From Halomonas sp. (lineage in GTDB: Bacteria > Pseudomonadota > Gammaproteobacteria > Pseudomonadales > Oleiphilaceae), in NCBI GenBank assembly GCA_007135745.1, contig SLIH01000291.1, positions 1 through 11,295 on the forward strand: DNA of 11,295 bases, written 5' to 3'. The notes beneath the pieces are model-generated. The model made no database searches, was not told where the DNA came from, and worked only from the letters and a program-made list of their open reading frames with translations. Each line of letters opens with the position of its first letter. Positions within the stretch are counted from its first letter, which is position 1. Positions 1-6,178 of the stretch are shown here, in pieces. The translations under genes and the position numbers were made by a program.

Positions 1-55
1 CAACTTGGCAGGGCTGGCCGTTTTTGTCGCACTGGTGATTGATTTCGGCCTGTGA
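1..55 (+). CDS. C-terminal end of an upstream gene, probable membrane protein (partial)
   Basis: Reading from base 2, an open frame of 17 codons runs into TGA at 53-55 and encodes NLAGLAVFVALVIDFGL. This is one continuous hydrophobic stretch and looks like the end of a last membrane helix. The start and most of the gene lie outside the window, so no family can be named. Assignment as coding rests on the hydrophobic pattern and on the fact that the intergenic promoter-like region begins only after this stop. Moderate to low certainty. Confidence 0.45.
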   Translation, partial: NLAGLAVFVALVIDFGL

Positions 56-63
56 CGGGCGGT

Positions 64-90
64 TTCACCCGAAAAAGACTGTGCTAGTCT
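64..90 (+). promoter_or_regulatory. possible promoter of the deacetylase gene
   Basis: An extended -10-like element, TGC followed by TAGTCT (82-90), lies 45 bases before the ATG at 136. The best -35-like hexamer, TTCACC (64-69), has only a 15-nt spacer, so the match is weak. It is placed here because it sits between the stop of the upstream gene and the ribosome binding site GGGA (125-128). Confidence 0.3.
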
Positions 91-135
91 CTCCAGATCA
101 GTGTTCCGATCAACATTAGGCGACGGGAAATCATC

Positions 136-1143
136 ATGAAGGCGTTTTTTCACCCCGACCAGAACCTGCACCACCCCAAGAGCTATTTTACCCGGGGGCA
201 GATGCGTGAACCCCAGGAAATCCCTGAGCGCACAACCAGAATCATCCAGGGGCTCAAGAATCTGGATATCCCGGTGGAAAAACCCGCGGACCATGGCATG
301 CGACCCATCGCGAACACCCACAACCTGGGTTATCTGAGGTTTCTTGAATCGGCGCACCGACGCTGGCCGGCAGACTGGGGTGAGGAGGTGCTGTCCAATA
401 TTTTCGTACAGCACCCGAACGCCCAGAAGGGAATTCTTGCCGAAGCAGGCCGGTATCTGGCCGACGGCAGCAGCCCCATAGGCGAGCACACCTGGAAGGC
501 CGCCTACGCCTCAGCCCAGAGCGCCATCGCCGCGGCTCAGGCACTGATTGACGGGGAGCGGTACGCTTACGGCCTGTCCCGACCACCCGGCCACCACGCA
601 ACCACCTCCTCGGCCGGCGGATTCTGTTTTCTGAACAACGCGGCCATCGCCGCCAATGTCCTGAAGCCACATTTCCCCCGTGTGGCCGTGCTCGACCCGG
701 ATGTGCACCACGGCCAGGGTGTTCAGCAGGTTTTCTATGACCGGGACGATGTTCTTTATATATCGATCCACGGCGACCCGACCAATTTCTACCCGGTAGC
801 CAGCGGTTATGAAGAAGAGCGTGGCGAGGGCATGGGTCTTGGCTACAACATCAACCTGCCCATGCCACAGGGCTCCCCCGAGGAGACCTTCTTCGAGAAA
901 CTTGACGAGGCCATGCGCGCCATTCACCTGTTCAGTGCCGATGTTCTGGTAATCGCACTGGGCTTCGATCTCTACAAAGACGATCCACAGGCCCAGGTCG
1001 CGGTGACCACCGAGGGATTCAGACGCCTGGGCAGCCTATTGCGCGGGAGCAACCTGCCCATTGCCGTTATTCAGGAAGGCGGCTATCACCTTGAGAGCCT
1101 GACCCAGAACACGGAAGCCTTCTTTTCAGGCCTGCTCGAATAG
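136..1143 (+). CDS. class II histone deacetylase / acetylpolyamine amidohydrolase family protein
   Basis: A Zn-dependent deacetylase of the arginase/deacetylase fold, 335 aa, close to the roughly 340 aa of bacterial acetylpolyamine amidohydrolases. The family hydrolyses N-acetyl groups from acetylated lysine, polyamines or small amides; the substrate here cannot be read from sequence. The catalytic site is complete: RPPGHH (149-154) with the paired histidines, Zn ligands D189 and H191 in DVHHG, the third ligand D278 in GFD, and the transition-state tyrosine Y317 in EGGY. Two positions in the metal loop differ from the commonest family wording: it reads LDPDVHHGQG, with Pro188 and Gln194 instead of the frequent hydrophobic/aromatic residue and Asn. 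No signal peptide is seen, so it is cytoplasmic. GGGA (125-128) lies 7 nt before the ATG. It is probably monocistronic and converges on the response regulator. AcuC-like acetoin utilisation is less likely, because no acu genes are nearby. Confidence 0.9.
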   Translation: MKAFFHPDQNLHHPKSYFTRGQMREPQEIPERTTRIIQGLKNLDIPVEKPADHGMRPIANTHNLGYLRFLESAHRRWPADWGEEVLSNIFVQHPNAQKGILAEAGRYLADGSSPIGEHTWKAAYASAQSAIAAAQALIDGERYAYGLSRPPGHHATTSSAGGFCFLNNAAIAANVLKPHFPRVAVLDPDVHHGQGVQQVFYDRDDVLYISIHGDPTNFYPVASGYEEERGEGMGLGYNINLPMPQGSPEETFFEKLDEAMRAIHLFSADVLVIALGFDLYKDDPQAQVAVTTEGFRRLGSLLRGSNLPIAVIQEGGYHLESLTQNTEAFFSGLLE

Positions 1144-1151
1144 CATCCATA

Positions 1152-1184
1152 CCCCTCGGCAGCAACATTGATTGACGCCGGGGG
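1152..1184. terminator. hairpin between convergent genes, possible terminator
   Basis: CCCC-T-CGGC (1152-1160) pairs with GCCGGGGG (1177-1184) around a 16-nt loop, with one bulged T. It occupies nearly the whole 44-base gap between two convergent genes. Neither strand has a good T-run after the stem, so it is at best a weak or factor-assisted terminator for both. Confidence 0.3.
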
Positions 1185-1187
1185 AAT

Positions 1188-2036
1188 TCAACGGAACGTG
1201 GCGATAAAGTGGCTGAGATCTTCCAGCTTCTGCGGGTCGTCATCGACGAAGCGGATCACCAGATTGATGAAATCCGTGTCCTGGCGGTATTCCGAAGCCT
1301 GCATCTGATGGACATAACCGTTCAGCCGGGCAACCTTTTCCCCGCCCAGATCAATATCCACCACCGCCTGCTCCAGTATGGCGGGAAATTGCTCCGACCG
1401 GGCGGCAGTCACCCGTATCTCCTGCAGGGTGACCCCTTTAACCACGCAGGCCAGCGTGGAACTGGCAAACCGAATTTCCGCCTTCTGGGCCGATTTGCCA
1501 GGACGCTTTGGCGGTGACGCCGCTCCGCCTTTCCCTGAGCTGTCCGCACTCTCAGCCGGTTTTTCCTGCTCTGCCTTACGCCCGCCACTCAACAGATCCG
1601 CGGACTGACGGAAAGCATCCGGGCTGGCTGAGCGGCCTTCTTTTTCGACACCATCAAGCTTATTGCCCATTACCTTTCGAATCTTCCTGGCCAGCGACTC
1701 CGGACTGAAGGGCTTGCCAAGGTATTCCGTTACGCCCTCGCGAATGGCCTCGACCACATGCTCCTTATCACCCCGGCTTGTGACCATAATGAAGGGCTTG
1801 TCTCGGTAGACGTCATGACGTCGCATCCAACGCAGGACTTCAAGGCCTGAGACTTCCGGCATTTCCCAGTCACAGAGAACCAGGTCGTAATAATTACGCG
1901 ACATCAGAGACTGCGCCTTACGGCCGTCTGCCGCCTCATCCAGTTCCATACCGGGAAACTGGGAGCGCACTGCCCGCTTTACGAGATCCCGGACAAAACT
2001 CGCATCGTCCACTATCAGGGCCCTGATTTTTGCCAT
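1188..2036 (-). CDS. CheY-type response regulator with a C-terminal PilZ-like domain
   Basis: 282 aa in three parts. Residues 1-125 form a complete receiver domain: acidic pair D10/D11, phospho-acceptor D56 in LCDWEMP, T86 in MVTS and K108 in GKPF. Residues about 128-185 are a low-complexity linker rich in Ser, Lys, Glu, Ala, Gly and Pro. Residues about 186-282 form a beta-rich domain ending in a helix (LEDLSHFI). The spacing resembles a PilZ barrel, but the RxxxR and DxSxxG motifs that bind c-di-GMP are not visible, so any PilZ relation would be a non-binding version. There is no DNA-binding helix-turn-helix, so output is probably through protein contact. No histidine kinase is adjacent, making this an orphan regulator. 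The ATG at 2036 is preceded by GGAATTGAAGA, a modest ribosome site. The gene lies upstream of, and points away from, the Csr/Rsm-type sRNA locus. Confidence 0.85.
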   Translation of the reverse strand: MAKIRALIVDDASFVRDLVKRAVRSQFPGMELDEAADGRKAQSLMSRNYYDLVLCDWEMPEVSGLEVLRWMRRHDVYRDKPFIMVTSRGDKEHVVEAIREGVTEYLGKPFSPESLARKIRKVMGNKLDGVEKEGRSASPDAFRQSADLLSGGRKAEQEKPAESADSSGKGGAASPPKRPGKSAQKAEIRFASSTLACVVKGVTLQEIRVTAARSEQFPAILEQAVVDIDLGGEKVARLNGYVHQMQASEYRQDTDFINLVIRFVDDDPQKLEDLSHFIATFR

Positions 2037-2109
2037 TCTTCAATTCCAGCCAGCAACAACAACGTAAGCGGACAGATCTTTCCAGAACTGCCCGGAGCCA
2101 TCCCTCTTC

Positions 2110-2115
2110 ACTATA
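2110..2115 (-). promoter_or_regulatory. possible -10 element of the response regulator gene
   Basis: On the minus strand the sequence reads TATAGT, 75-80 bases before the ATG at 2036. No good -35 hexamer is seen 16-18 bases upstream of it, so the site would need an activator or is fortuitous. Confidence 0.25.
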
Positions 2116-2172
2116 GCTTCTGTTGGTGCGGTTTGCGCTCCGGAGACTCTTTGTAGGAGATCGCCTCATATG

Positions 2173-2194
2173 CTTGTAAGCAATCTCTTACAAG
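2173..2194. promoter_or_regulatory. GacA-type upstream activating sequence (UAS)
   Basis: A perfect 22-bp palindrome with a 6-nt centre, CTTGTAAG-N6-CTTACAAG, contains the exact consensus TGTAAG-N6-CTTACA (2175-2192). That consensus is the known GacA/UvrY binding element upstream of rsmX, rsmY and rsmZ in pseudomonads. The centre is about 180 bp before the deduced sRNA start, similar to the spacing described for Pseudomonas rsmZ. The AT-rich stretch 2249-2300 between this box and the core promoter could accommodate a bending protein such as IHF, but no clear IHF consensus was found. The 9-bp sequence TGTAGGAGA occurs on both sides of the box (2152-2160 and 2197-2205). Confidence 0.85.
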
Positions 2195-2328
2195 CGTGTA
2201 GGAGAATGCAGAAGAAATGGCGTCGAAAACATCCTACAGCCAGCCAGATAAACCAATAAATCATTTTTATTCAATCAACTAAGAAGCCTGATCAAAAAAC
2301 ACCCCGTTCGGGACAACCGAATAACAGC

Positions 2329-2356
2329 CGGACAGACACTCTTTCGTTGATATGAT
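2329..2356 (+). promoter_or_regulatory. core promoter of the Csr/Rsm-type sRNA
   Basis: A -10 element TATGAT (2351-2356) is preceded at 16 nt by CGGACA (2329-2334), which matches four of six -35 positions (GACA). Transcription would start at about 2362-2364, so the RNA would begin with or just before a small hairpin GUCA-GCGGA-UGAC. A weak -35 fits an activator-dependent promoter served by the UAS about 180 bp upstream. Confidence 0.65.
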
Positions 2357-2362
2357 GACTGG

Positions 2363-2617
2363 GTCAGCGGATGACAGGGCAAGGACGCTACAGGGACGGT
2401 ATCCTCAAAGGATATTGAGGGGAAGCAGGGAATAAAAGGAAGTAACGCTTAAGGGAAACCCAATGCGAATACCGGCTCGGATGCCGGTTACCAGGGACTG
2501 GTAAAAGGGAAACTACGTAAGGGATTACGTGAAGGCGGGCAGGGAACGCCCCACCTTTCCGGGTGAAACAGTGTGTTTGCCAGTAGCTGGGGAATGACGC
2601 ATGTCATTCCCTTTTTT
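2363..2617 (+). ncRNA. CsrB/RsmZ-family sRNA sequestering CsrA/RsmA
   Basis: A regulatory RNA of about 255 nt expected to titrate the translational repressor CsrA/RsmA. It contains 14 GGA triplets, at 2369, 2383, 2394, 2410, 2421, 2429, 2438, 2454, 2479, 2495, 2508, 2522, 2543 and 2591; the last lies in the terminator stem. Several sit in loops of perfect hairpins: CCTCAA/TTGAGG around AGGATA (2403-2420), ACCGGC/GCCGGT around TCGGAT (2471-2488), TACCAG/CTGGTA around GGA (2489-2503), ACGTAA/TTACGT around GGGA (2515-2530), and GGGC/GCCC around AGGGAAC (2537-2551). Others (AGGGAA, AAGGAA) fall in single-stranded linkers. This alternation of loop and linker GGA motifs, the GacA box upstream and the Rho-independent end are the diagnostic traits of the family. 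Its length is nearer to CsrB than to the roughly 120-nt Pseudomonas RsmZ. No open frame with a ribosome site lies within it. Confidence 0.88.
2590..2617 (+). terminator. intrinsic terminator of the sRNA
   Basis: A perfect 9-bp stem, GGGAATGAC (2590-2598) with GTCATTCCC (2603-2611), and a GCAT loop are followed at once by six T (2612-2617). On the opposite strand no T-run follows the stem, so it serves the sRNA rather than the convergent methyltransferase gene, whose stop codon (2616-2618) overlaps the T-run. Confidence 0.9.
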
Positions 2618-3263
2618 ATTGCGCTGCATAAATGCGCACTCTGTTGAATTCCTCGAACTCATGCAGATCCGGCCAGGTGCGCGCCTCTCGCGCCTCAAGT
2701 CGCCGATAATGCTCATTTCCAAGTGTCTTCAGGCGCGAATCCGCCATCAGGACTCTGTCGGCCATGCCGCGAAAGCGTTCCAGCATCGGAAGGTTTTCCG
2801 GATCATAGAGAACATCGGCAGCCAGAAGCAGATCAATACCAGAGCAAGCCGCCGCATCCAGGGCGGTCGCCAGGCGCACGCCATTCTCACTGGCGTTGAC
2901 GCGCGCGGCGATCAGCGCATCCGGATCCAGATCCGCGGCAATCACCTCCTTCGCCCCCGCCATGGCGGCAGCAATCGCCACGACACCGGAGCCCGCTCCG
3001 AAATCAAGCACCCGCCGCCCCTCAACCACTTCCGGATGATCCAGAATCCACTGCGCCAGGACCTGGCCGCTCGCCCAGCAGAAGGACCAGTAGGCGGGCT
3101 CACCCACAACCGCCTGGGCCTCATGGTGCGACAGTGGGCCATTGAGACATTGCGGATCAAACAACCACAGGGCAATTTCGGGACACCCCCGTGGCCGGGT
3201 CAGCGCCACTCGAGCTCTCGGAAGGGTCCGCTGCAATGCCTGATTGAGTTCGTATTCCTGCAT
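2616..3263 (-). CDS. class I SAM methyltransferase, ETF-beta lysine methyltransferase-like
   Basis: 215 aa, single-domain Rossmann methyltransferase. SAM-binding motif I is VLDFGAGSG (85-93), the acidic residue after strand 2 is D111 in DLDP, and the post-motif segment ADVLYD (149-154) matches the D-x-x-Y pattern of protein lysine methyltransferases of the METTL20/ETFBKMT group. The segment before motif I (PAYWSFCWASGQVLAQWIL, 56-74) also resembles that group, whose known bacterial and mitochondrial members trimethylate the beta subunit of electron-transfer flavoprotein. The ETF substrate is therefore an inference, and no etf gene lies in the window. Its 3' end meets the sRNA terminator. The ATG at 3263 has no strong ribosome site. 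A perfect TATAAT box (3300-3305, minus) lies upstream. Confidence 0.82.
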   Translation of the reverse strand: MQEYELNQALQRTLPRARVALTRPRGCPEIALWLFDPQCLNGPLSHHEAQAVVGEPAYWSFCWASGQVLAQWILDHPEVVEGRRVLDFGAGSGVVAIAAAMAGAKEVIAADLDPDALIAARVNASENGVRLATALDAAACSGIDLLLAADVLYDPENLPMLERFRGMADRVLMADSRLKTLGNEHYRRLEAREARTWPDLHEFEEFNRVRIYAAQ

Positions 3264-3299
3264 TCGTCAGTCAGTCCAACTTAATGGTAATGGGCGCGC

Positions 3300-3305
3300 A
3301 TTATA
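3300..3305 (-). promoter_or_regulatory. -10 element of the methyltransferase promoter
   Basis: On the minus strand a perfect TATAAT, with GGG just upstream, lies 37 bases before the ATG at 3263. No good -35 hexamer is seen at 16-18 nt; a TTGACT is present but only 6 nt away. The site lies in the 164-bp divergent region shared with mnmH. Confidence 0.45.
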
Positions 3306-3377
3306 CCCTGAAGTCAATTCCGCATCCTCATTCCCATATCAGGCCCCGCAGCTGGCGTAATACCGCCCGGATTCCGT

Positions 3378-3383
3378 TACACT
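3378..3383 (+). promoter_or_regulatory. possible -10 element of the mnmH promoter
   Basis: TACACT within CCGTTACACTGAG lies 45 bases before the TTG start. The -35 region is poor. It is named because it is the best candidate in the divergent intergenic region for transcription of mnmH-mscS. Confidence 0.28.
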
Positions 3384-3427
3384 GAGCCGCAATAACCCGA
3401 GTCGGACAACGTGACACGGAGGCACTC

Positions 3428-4543
3428 TTGAGCCCTTCTTTTCCGGAAACGGACCGTTATCGCGAACTTTTTCTTGCCGATACCCCCATGCTGGACGTGC
3501 GGGCCCCTGTTGAATTTGAACAGGGCGCCTTTCCCCGGGCCCGCAATGTTCCCCTGATGAATGATATAGAACGTCATAAGACGGGAATCTGCTATCAGCA
3601 GCTGGGGCAGGAGGCCGCCATTGCGCTGGGACATCAACTGGTCAATGGCGACATCAAGGCTGCGAGAGTCGAGCGCTGGGTCGCCTTCGCCAAAGCCCAC
3701 CCCGAAGGCTGCCTGTACTGTTTCCGAGGCGGGCTACGCTCGCGCATTGCACAGCAGTGGCTGCAAGAAGCCGGCATCACCTACCCCCGAGTGACCGGGG
3801 GATACAAAAGCATGCGCCGGTTTTTGCTGGAACAGCTGGAAGAAGGCGCCGAATCTCTTGCACTGATCGTGCTCAGCGGGCGCACCGGCACCGGAAAAAC
3901 GCGTCTGCTCGAGCAATTACCCAATCCAATCGATCTGGAGGGGCTGGCGCGCCACCGCGGTTCCAGCTTCGGACGGCTGTTGACGGAACAGCCCAGCCAG
4001 ATTGACTTCGAGAACGCTCTCGCAGTGCACATGATGAAAGCGAACCAGACGCCAGAAAGATCCGTTTTCGTAGAAGATGAAGGTCGACTGATCGGACGTT
4101 GCGCCCTCCCCGTATGTCTCCGGGATCGTATGCAAAAGGCACCCCTTATGGTGCTTGAGCAGCCACTGGAAACGAGGGTGGAGATTATTCTGGAAGACTA
4201 TGTCACCGGGATGACCGCTGCCTTTCAGGCTCGCGACGGAGATGAACCCGGCTTCGCTGCCTTTCGGGAATACCTGCTGGGCGCACTGAGGCGCATCCGC
4301 AAACGCCTGGGCGGGTTGCGTCATCAACAGCTGGAGGCGCTCATGAACGCGGCACTGGATGCACAACATCATGACGGGGATCTCGACGGACATCGGGAAT
4401 GGATTCGAACCCTGCTGAGAGACTATTACGACCCGATGTATGACTATCAGTTGCAGCAGAAGGAGGGTCGCGTCATTCACCGGGGCAGCTTCGAGGAACT
4501 GCTGGATTGGTCCCACCGAAGTGAAAAACTGAATATTGCGTAA
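3428..4543 (+). CDS. mnmH: tRNA 2-selenouridine synthase (MnmH/SelU/YbbB)
   Basis: Replaces sulphur by selenium in 2-thiouridine at the wobble position of Lys, Glu and Gln tRNAs, through a geranylated intermediate, using selenophosphate. 371 aa, close to the E. coli length of about 364. The N-terminal rhodanese domain (about 1-135) carries the catalytic cysteine C98 in CFRGGLRS. The second domain begins with a Walker A loop, GRTGTGKT (151-158), followed by the family signature LEGLARHRGSSFG (170-182). The start is TTG at 3428: GGAGG (3418-3422) stands 5 nt before it, and the next in-frame ATG (residue 21) would cut into the rhodanese domain. The mscS-like gene follows after 27 bases, suggesting co-transcription. 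The partner selD, often next to this gene, is not in the window. Confidence 0.95.
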   Translation: MSPSFPETDRYRELFLADTPMLDVRAPVEFEQGAFPRARNVPLMNDIERHKTGICYQQLGQEAAIALGHQLVNGDIKAARVERWVAFAKAHPEGCLYCFRGGLRSRIAQQWLQEAGITYPRVTGGYKSMRRFLLEQLEEGAESLALIVLSGRTGTGKTRLLEQLPNPIDLEGLARHRGSSFGRLLTEQPSQIDFENALAVHMMKANQTPERSVFVEDEGRLIGRCALPVCLRDRMQKAPLMVLEQPLETRVEIILEDYVTGMTAAFQARDGDEPGFAAFREYLLGALRRIRKRLGGLRHQQLEALMNAALDAQHHDGDLDGHREWIRTLLRDYYDPMYDYQLQQKEGRVIHRGSFEELLDWSHRSEKLNIA

Positions 4544-4570
4544 AACAAACCGGACAAAGGAGCATCCTCC

Positions 4571-5407
4571 GTGAACGATTCAACCATCAGCACCGAGCAG
4601 GTGACCGAACTCGCCGGCATGGCCATGGAGATGGGTATCAGTTATGTCCCTCAGCTGGCGCTGGCAATCATCACCCTGATAGCAGGTCTCTGGCTGATCA
4701 ATCGCTTTGTCAGCGCTCTGGACACCAAGCTCACGGCCAAGGATCCCACGCTCGGGCGCTTTGTAACCGGGCTGGCCTCCATTCTCCTGAAGGTGGTGTT
4801 GTTAATTTCGGTCGCATCCATGGTCGGCATTGCCACCACCTCCTTCATCGCTGTACTCGGTGCCGCCGGTCTTGCTGTGGGTCTCGCCCTGCAGGGCAGT
4901 CTTGCGAACTTTGCCGGTGGCGTACTTATCCTGGTTTTCAAACCGTTTCGGGTGGGGGACGTCATCGAAGCCCAGGGTTTTCTGGGAAGCGTTAATGAGA
5001 TCCAGATTCTCTACACGGTGGTAAATACCTTCGATAACCGCCAGGTCGTGATTCCCAACGCCGCCCTCTCCAATTCCAGCCTTACAAACTACAGCGCCTA
5101 CCCCAACCGTCGCGTGGACATGACAATCGGCATAAGTTACGGCGCCAATATCCAGCAGGCGCGGGAGGTGATTCAGAAAACACTGGCTGCGGATGAACGG
5201 GTGCTCCAGGATCCCGCGCCAATGATCGTGGTGGGTGACCTGAGTGACAGTTCGGTGGACCTGAAAGTCAGAATCTGGGCTCACGGCGACAATCTGTGGC
5301 CTGTCTACTGGGACATGCTGGAGAAGATCAAAGTCGCCTTTGACGAAAACAACATTACCATCCCATTCCCTCAACGGGACGTCCATTTGTTCCAGCAAAG
5401 CACCTGA
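4571..5407 (+). CDS. mscS: small-conductance mechanosensitive channel, MscS family
   Basis: Inner-membrane channel that opens under membrane tension and releases solutes during hypo-osmotic shock. 278 aa against 286 in E. coli MscS, so this is the minimal type with three membrane helices: TM1 about 28-50, TM2 about 64-87, TM3 about 91-125. The pore helix TM3 is nearly identical in pattern to E. coli MscS: GAAGLAVGLALQGSL with gate leucines L101 and L105, then Q108 and the hinge G109. It is followed by FKPFRVGDVIE (123-133), the start of the cytoplasmic beta domain, and the C-terminal vestibule. The start is GTG at 4571 with AAGGAG (4557-4562) 8 nt before it. It lies 27 bases after mnmH and is followed by a clear terminator, so mnmH-mscS is probably one transcript. 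Confidence 0.95.
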   Translation: MNDSTISTEQVTELAGMAMEMGISYVPQLALAIITLIAGLWLINRFVSALDTKLTAKDPTLGRFVTGLASILLKVVLLISVASMVGIATTSFIAVLGAAGLAVGLALQGSLANFAGGVLILVFKPFRVGDVIEAQGFLGSVNEIQILYTVVNTFDNRQVVIPNAALSNSSLTNYSAYPNRRVDMTIGISYGANIQQAREVIQKTLAADERVLQDPAPMIVVGDLSDSSVDLKVRIWAHGDNLWPVYWDMLEKIKVAFDENNITIPFPQRDVHLFQQST

Positions 5408-5426
5408 ATGAATGTAAAACACTGTT

Positions 5427-5454
5427 AAAGCCGCCTTTTTCAGGCGGCTTTTTT
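5427..5454 (+). terminator. intrinsic terminator after mscS
   Basis: GCCGCCT (5430-5436) pairs perfectly with AGGCGGC (5442-5448) around TTTTC, with an A-run before the stem and six T after it (5449-5454). It ends the mnmH-mscS unit 20 bases past the stop codon. Confidence 0.92.
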
Positions 5455-5650
5455 GTGCGCTGTCTCTCCGGAGGTGCGCGACGCTCACCACGAAACGTAC
5501 AAATTTTAACCGTTGGCAGCTGCAGAGTCGGCGCAAACTGGTCTAGGCTGAAATCAGAGCGCATGCCGGGATCTGGTCCGCAGTCATGAGCTCAAAAACA
5601 GGTGTCGGCCAGTCCGGCGCGTTCCGAGAATCTGCGTGGAGGTGTATGCC

Positions 5651-6178
5651 ATGCCAGTGCGGAAACTGAAAGAGTTCCTGGACAGTCACCAGGTTGCCTA
5701 CCGATGTGTTACTCACCCACCTGGGTTCACGGCCCAGTCCCTGGCCCATCATTGCCAGGTCCCGGGAGATCAGGTCGCCAAAACCGTCATCATTGAGCTC
5801 GACGGTACCATGGCCATGCTGGTGCTCCCGGCCAGTTTCAGGATCCGCTGGGATCGGCTGATGGATGTTCTCGACACGGATTTTGTGGAGCTGGCGGACG
5901 AAGAAGACTTCAAGGACCGGTTCCCGGACTGTGAAGTGGGCGCCATGCCACCTTTCGGCAACCTGTTCGACATGCAGGTGTTCTGCAGCGAGACCCTGAC
6001 GCAGCAGCCGGAAATCACCTTTGCCGCGGGCAGCCACACCGAGGCAATGCAGCTTGCGGTAAAGGACTACCTGCGTCTGGTGAATCCCATAGAGATCAGC
6101 CAGGGATTCATACGACCAGGCACCAAAAAGCCCGCCTGGCTGACCGGCAAGGCGGCTCGTTCTCGCAAGGCCGGTTAA
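5651..6178 (+). CDS. YbaK/ProX-type aminoacyl-tRNA deacylase domain protein
   Basis: 175 aa, single YbaK/aminoacyl-tRNA-synthetase-associated domain. The family hydrolyses mischarged aminoacyl-tRNAs in trans; the amino acid specificity cannot be read here. Visible family features are the conserved lysine K44 in QVAKTVII, the loop GAMPPFG (97-103) and AGSHTEAM (126-133) near the C-terminal part of the fold. The ATG at 5651 is chosen because GGAGG (5638-5642) stands exactly 8 nt before it. An in-frame GTG at 5636 would add five residues but overlaps this ribosome site. The gene stands alone between the mscS terminator and a 61-bp inverted repeat in which its stop codon lies. The C-terminal tail after about 150 is basic and probably disordered. 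Confidence 0.85.
   Translation: MPVRKLKEFLDSHQVAYRCVTHPPGFTAQSLAHHCQVPGDQVAKTVIIELDGTMAMLVLPASFRIRWDRLMDVLDTDFVELADEEDFKDRFPDCEVGAMPPFGNLFDMQVFCSETLTQQPEITFAAGSHTEAMQLAVKDYLRLVNPIEISQGFIRPGTKKPAWLTGKAARSRKAG

Noticed and set aside
2525..2722. A 65-codon minus-strand frame across the 3' half of the sRNA
   Set aside because: No ribosome site and no protein-like composition; the region is fully explained by the sRNA hairpins and the methyltransferase gene end.
2601..3284. A 227-codon open frame on the plus strand opposite the methyltransferase gene
   Set aside because: It starts inside the sRNA terminator, has no ribosome site and shows no family resemblance, while the opposite frame carries intact methyltransferase motifs.
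4802..5536. A 244-codon minus-strand frame opposite mscS
   Set aside because: It is the antisense shadow of a well-recognised membrane protein and runs through the mscS terminator.
5636..5650. GTG at 5636 as the start of the YbaK-type protein
   Set aside because: The GTG overlaps the GGAGG (5638-5642) that is ideally placed for the ATG at 5651.
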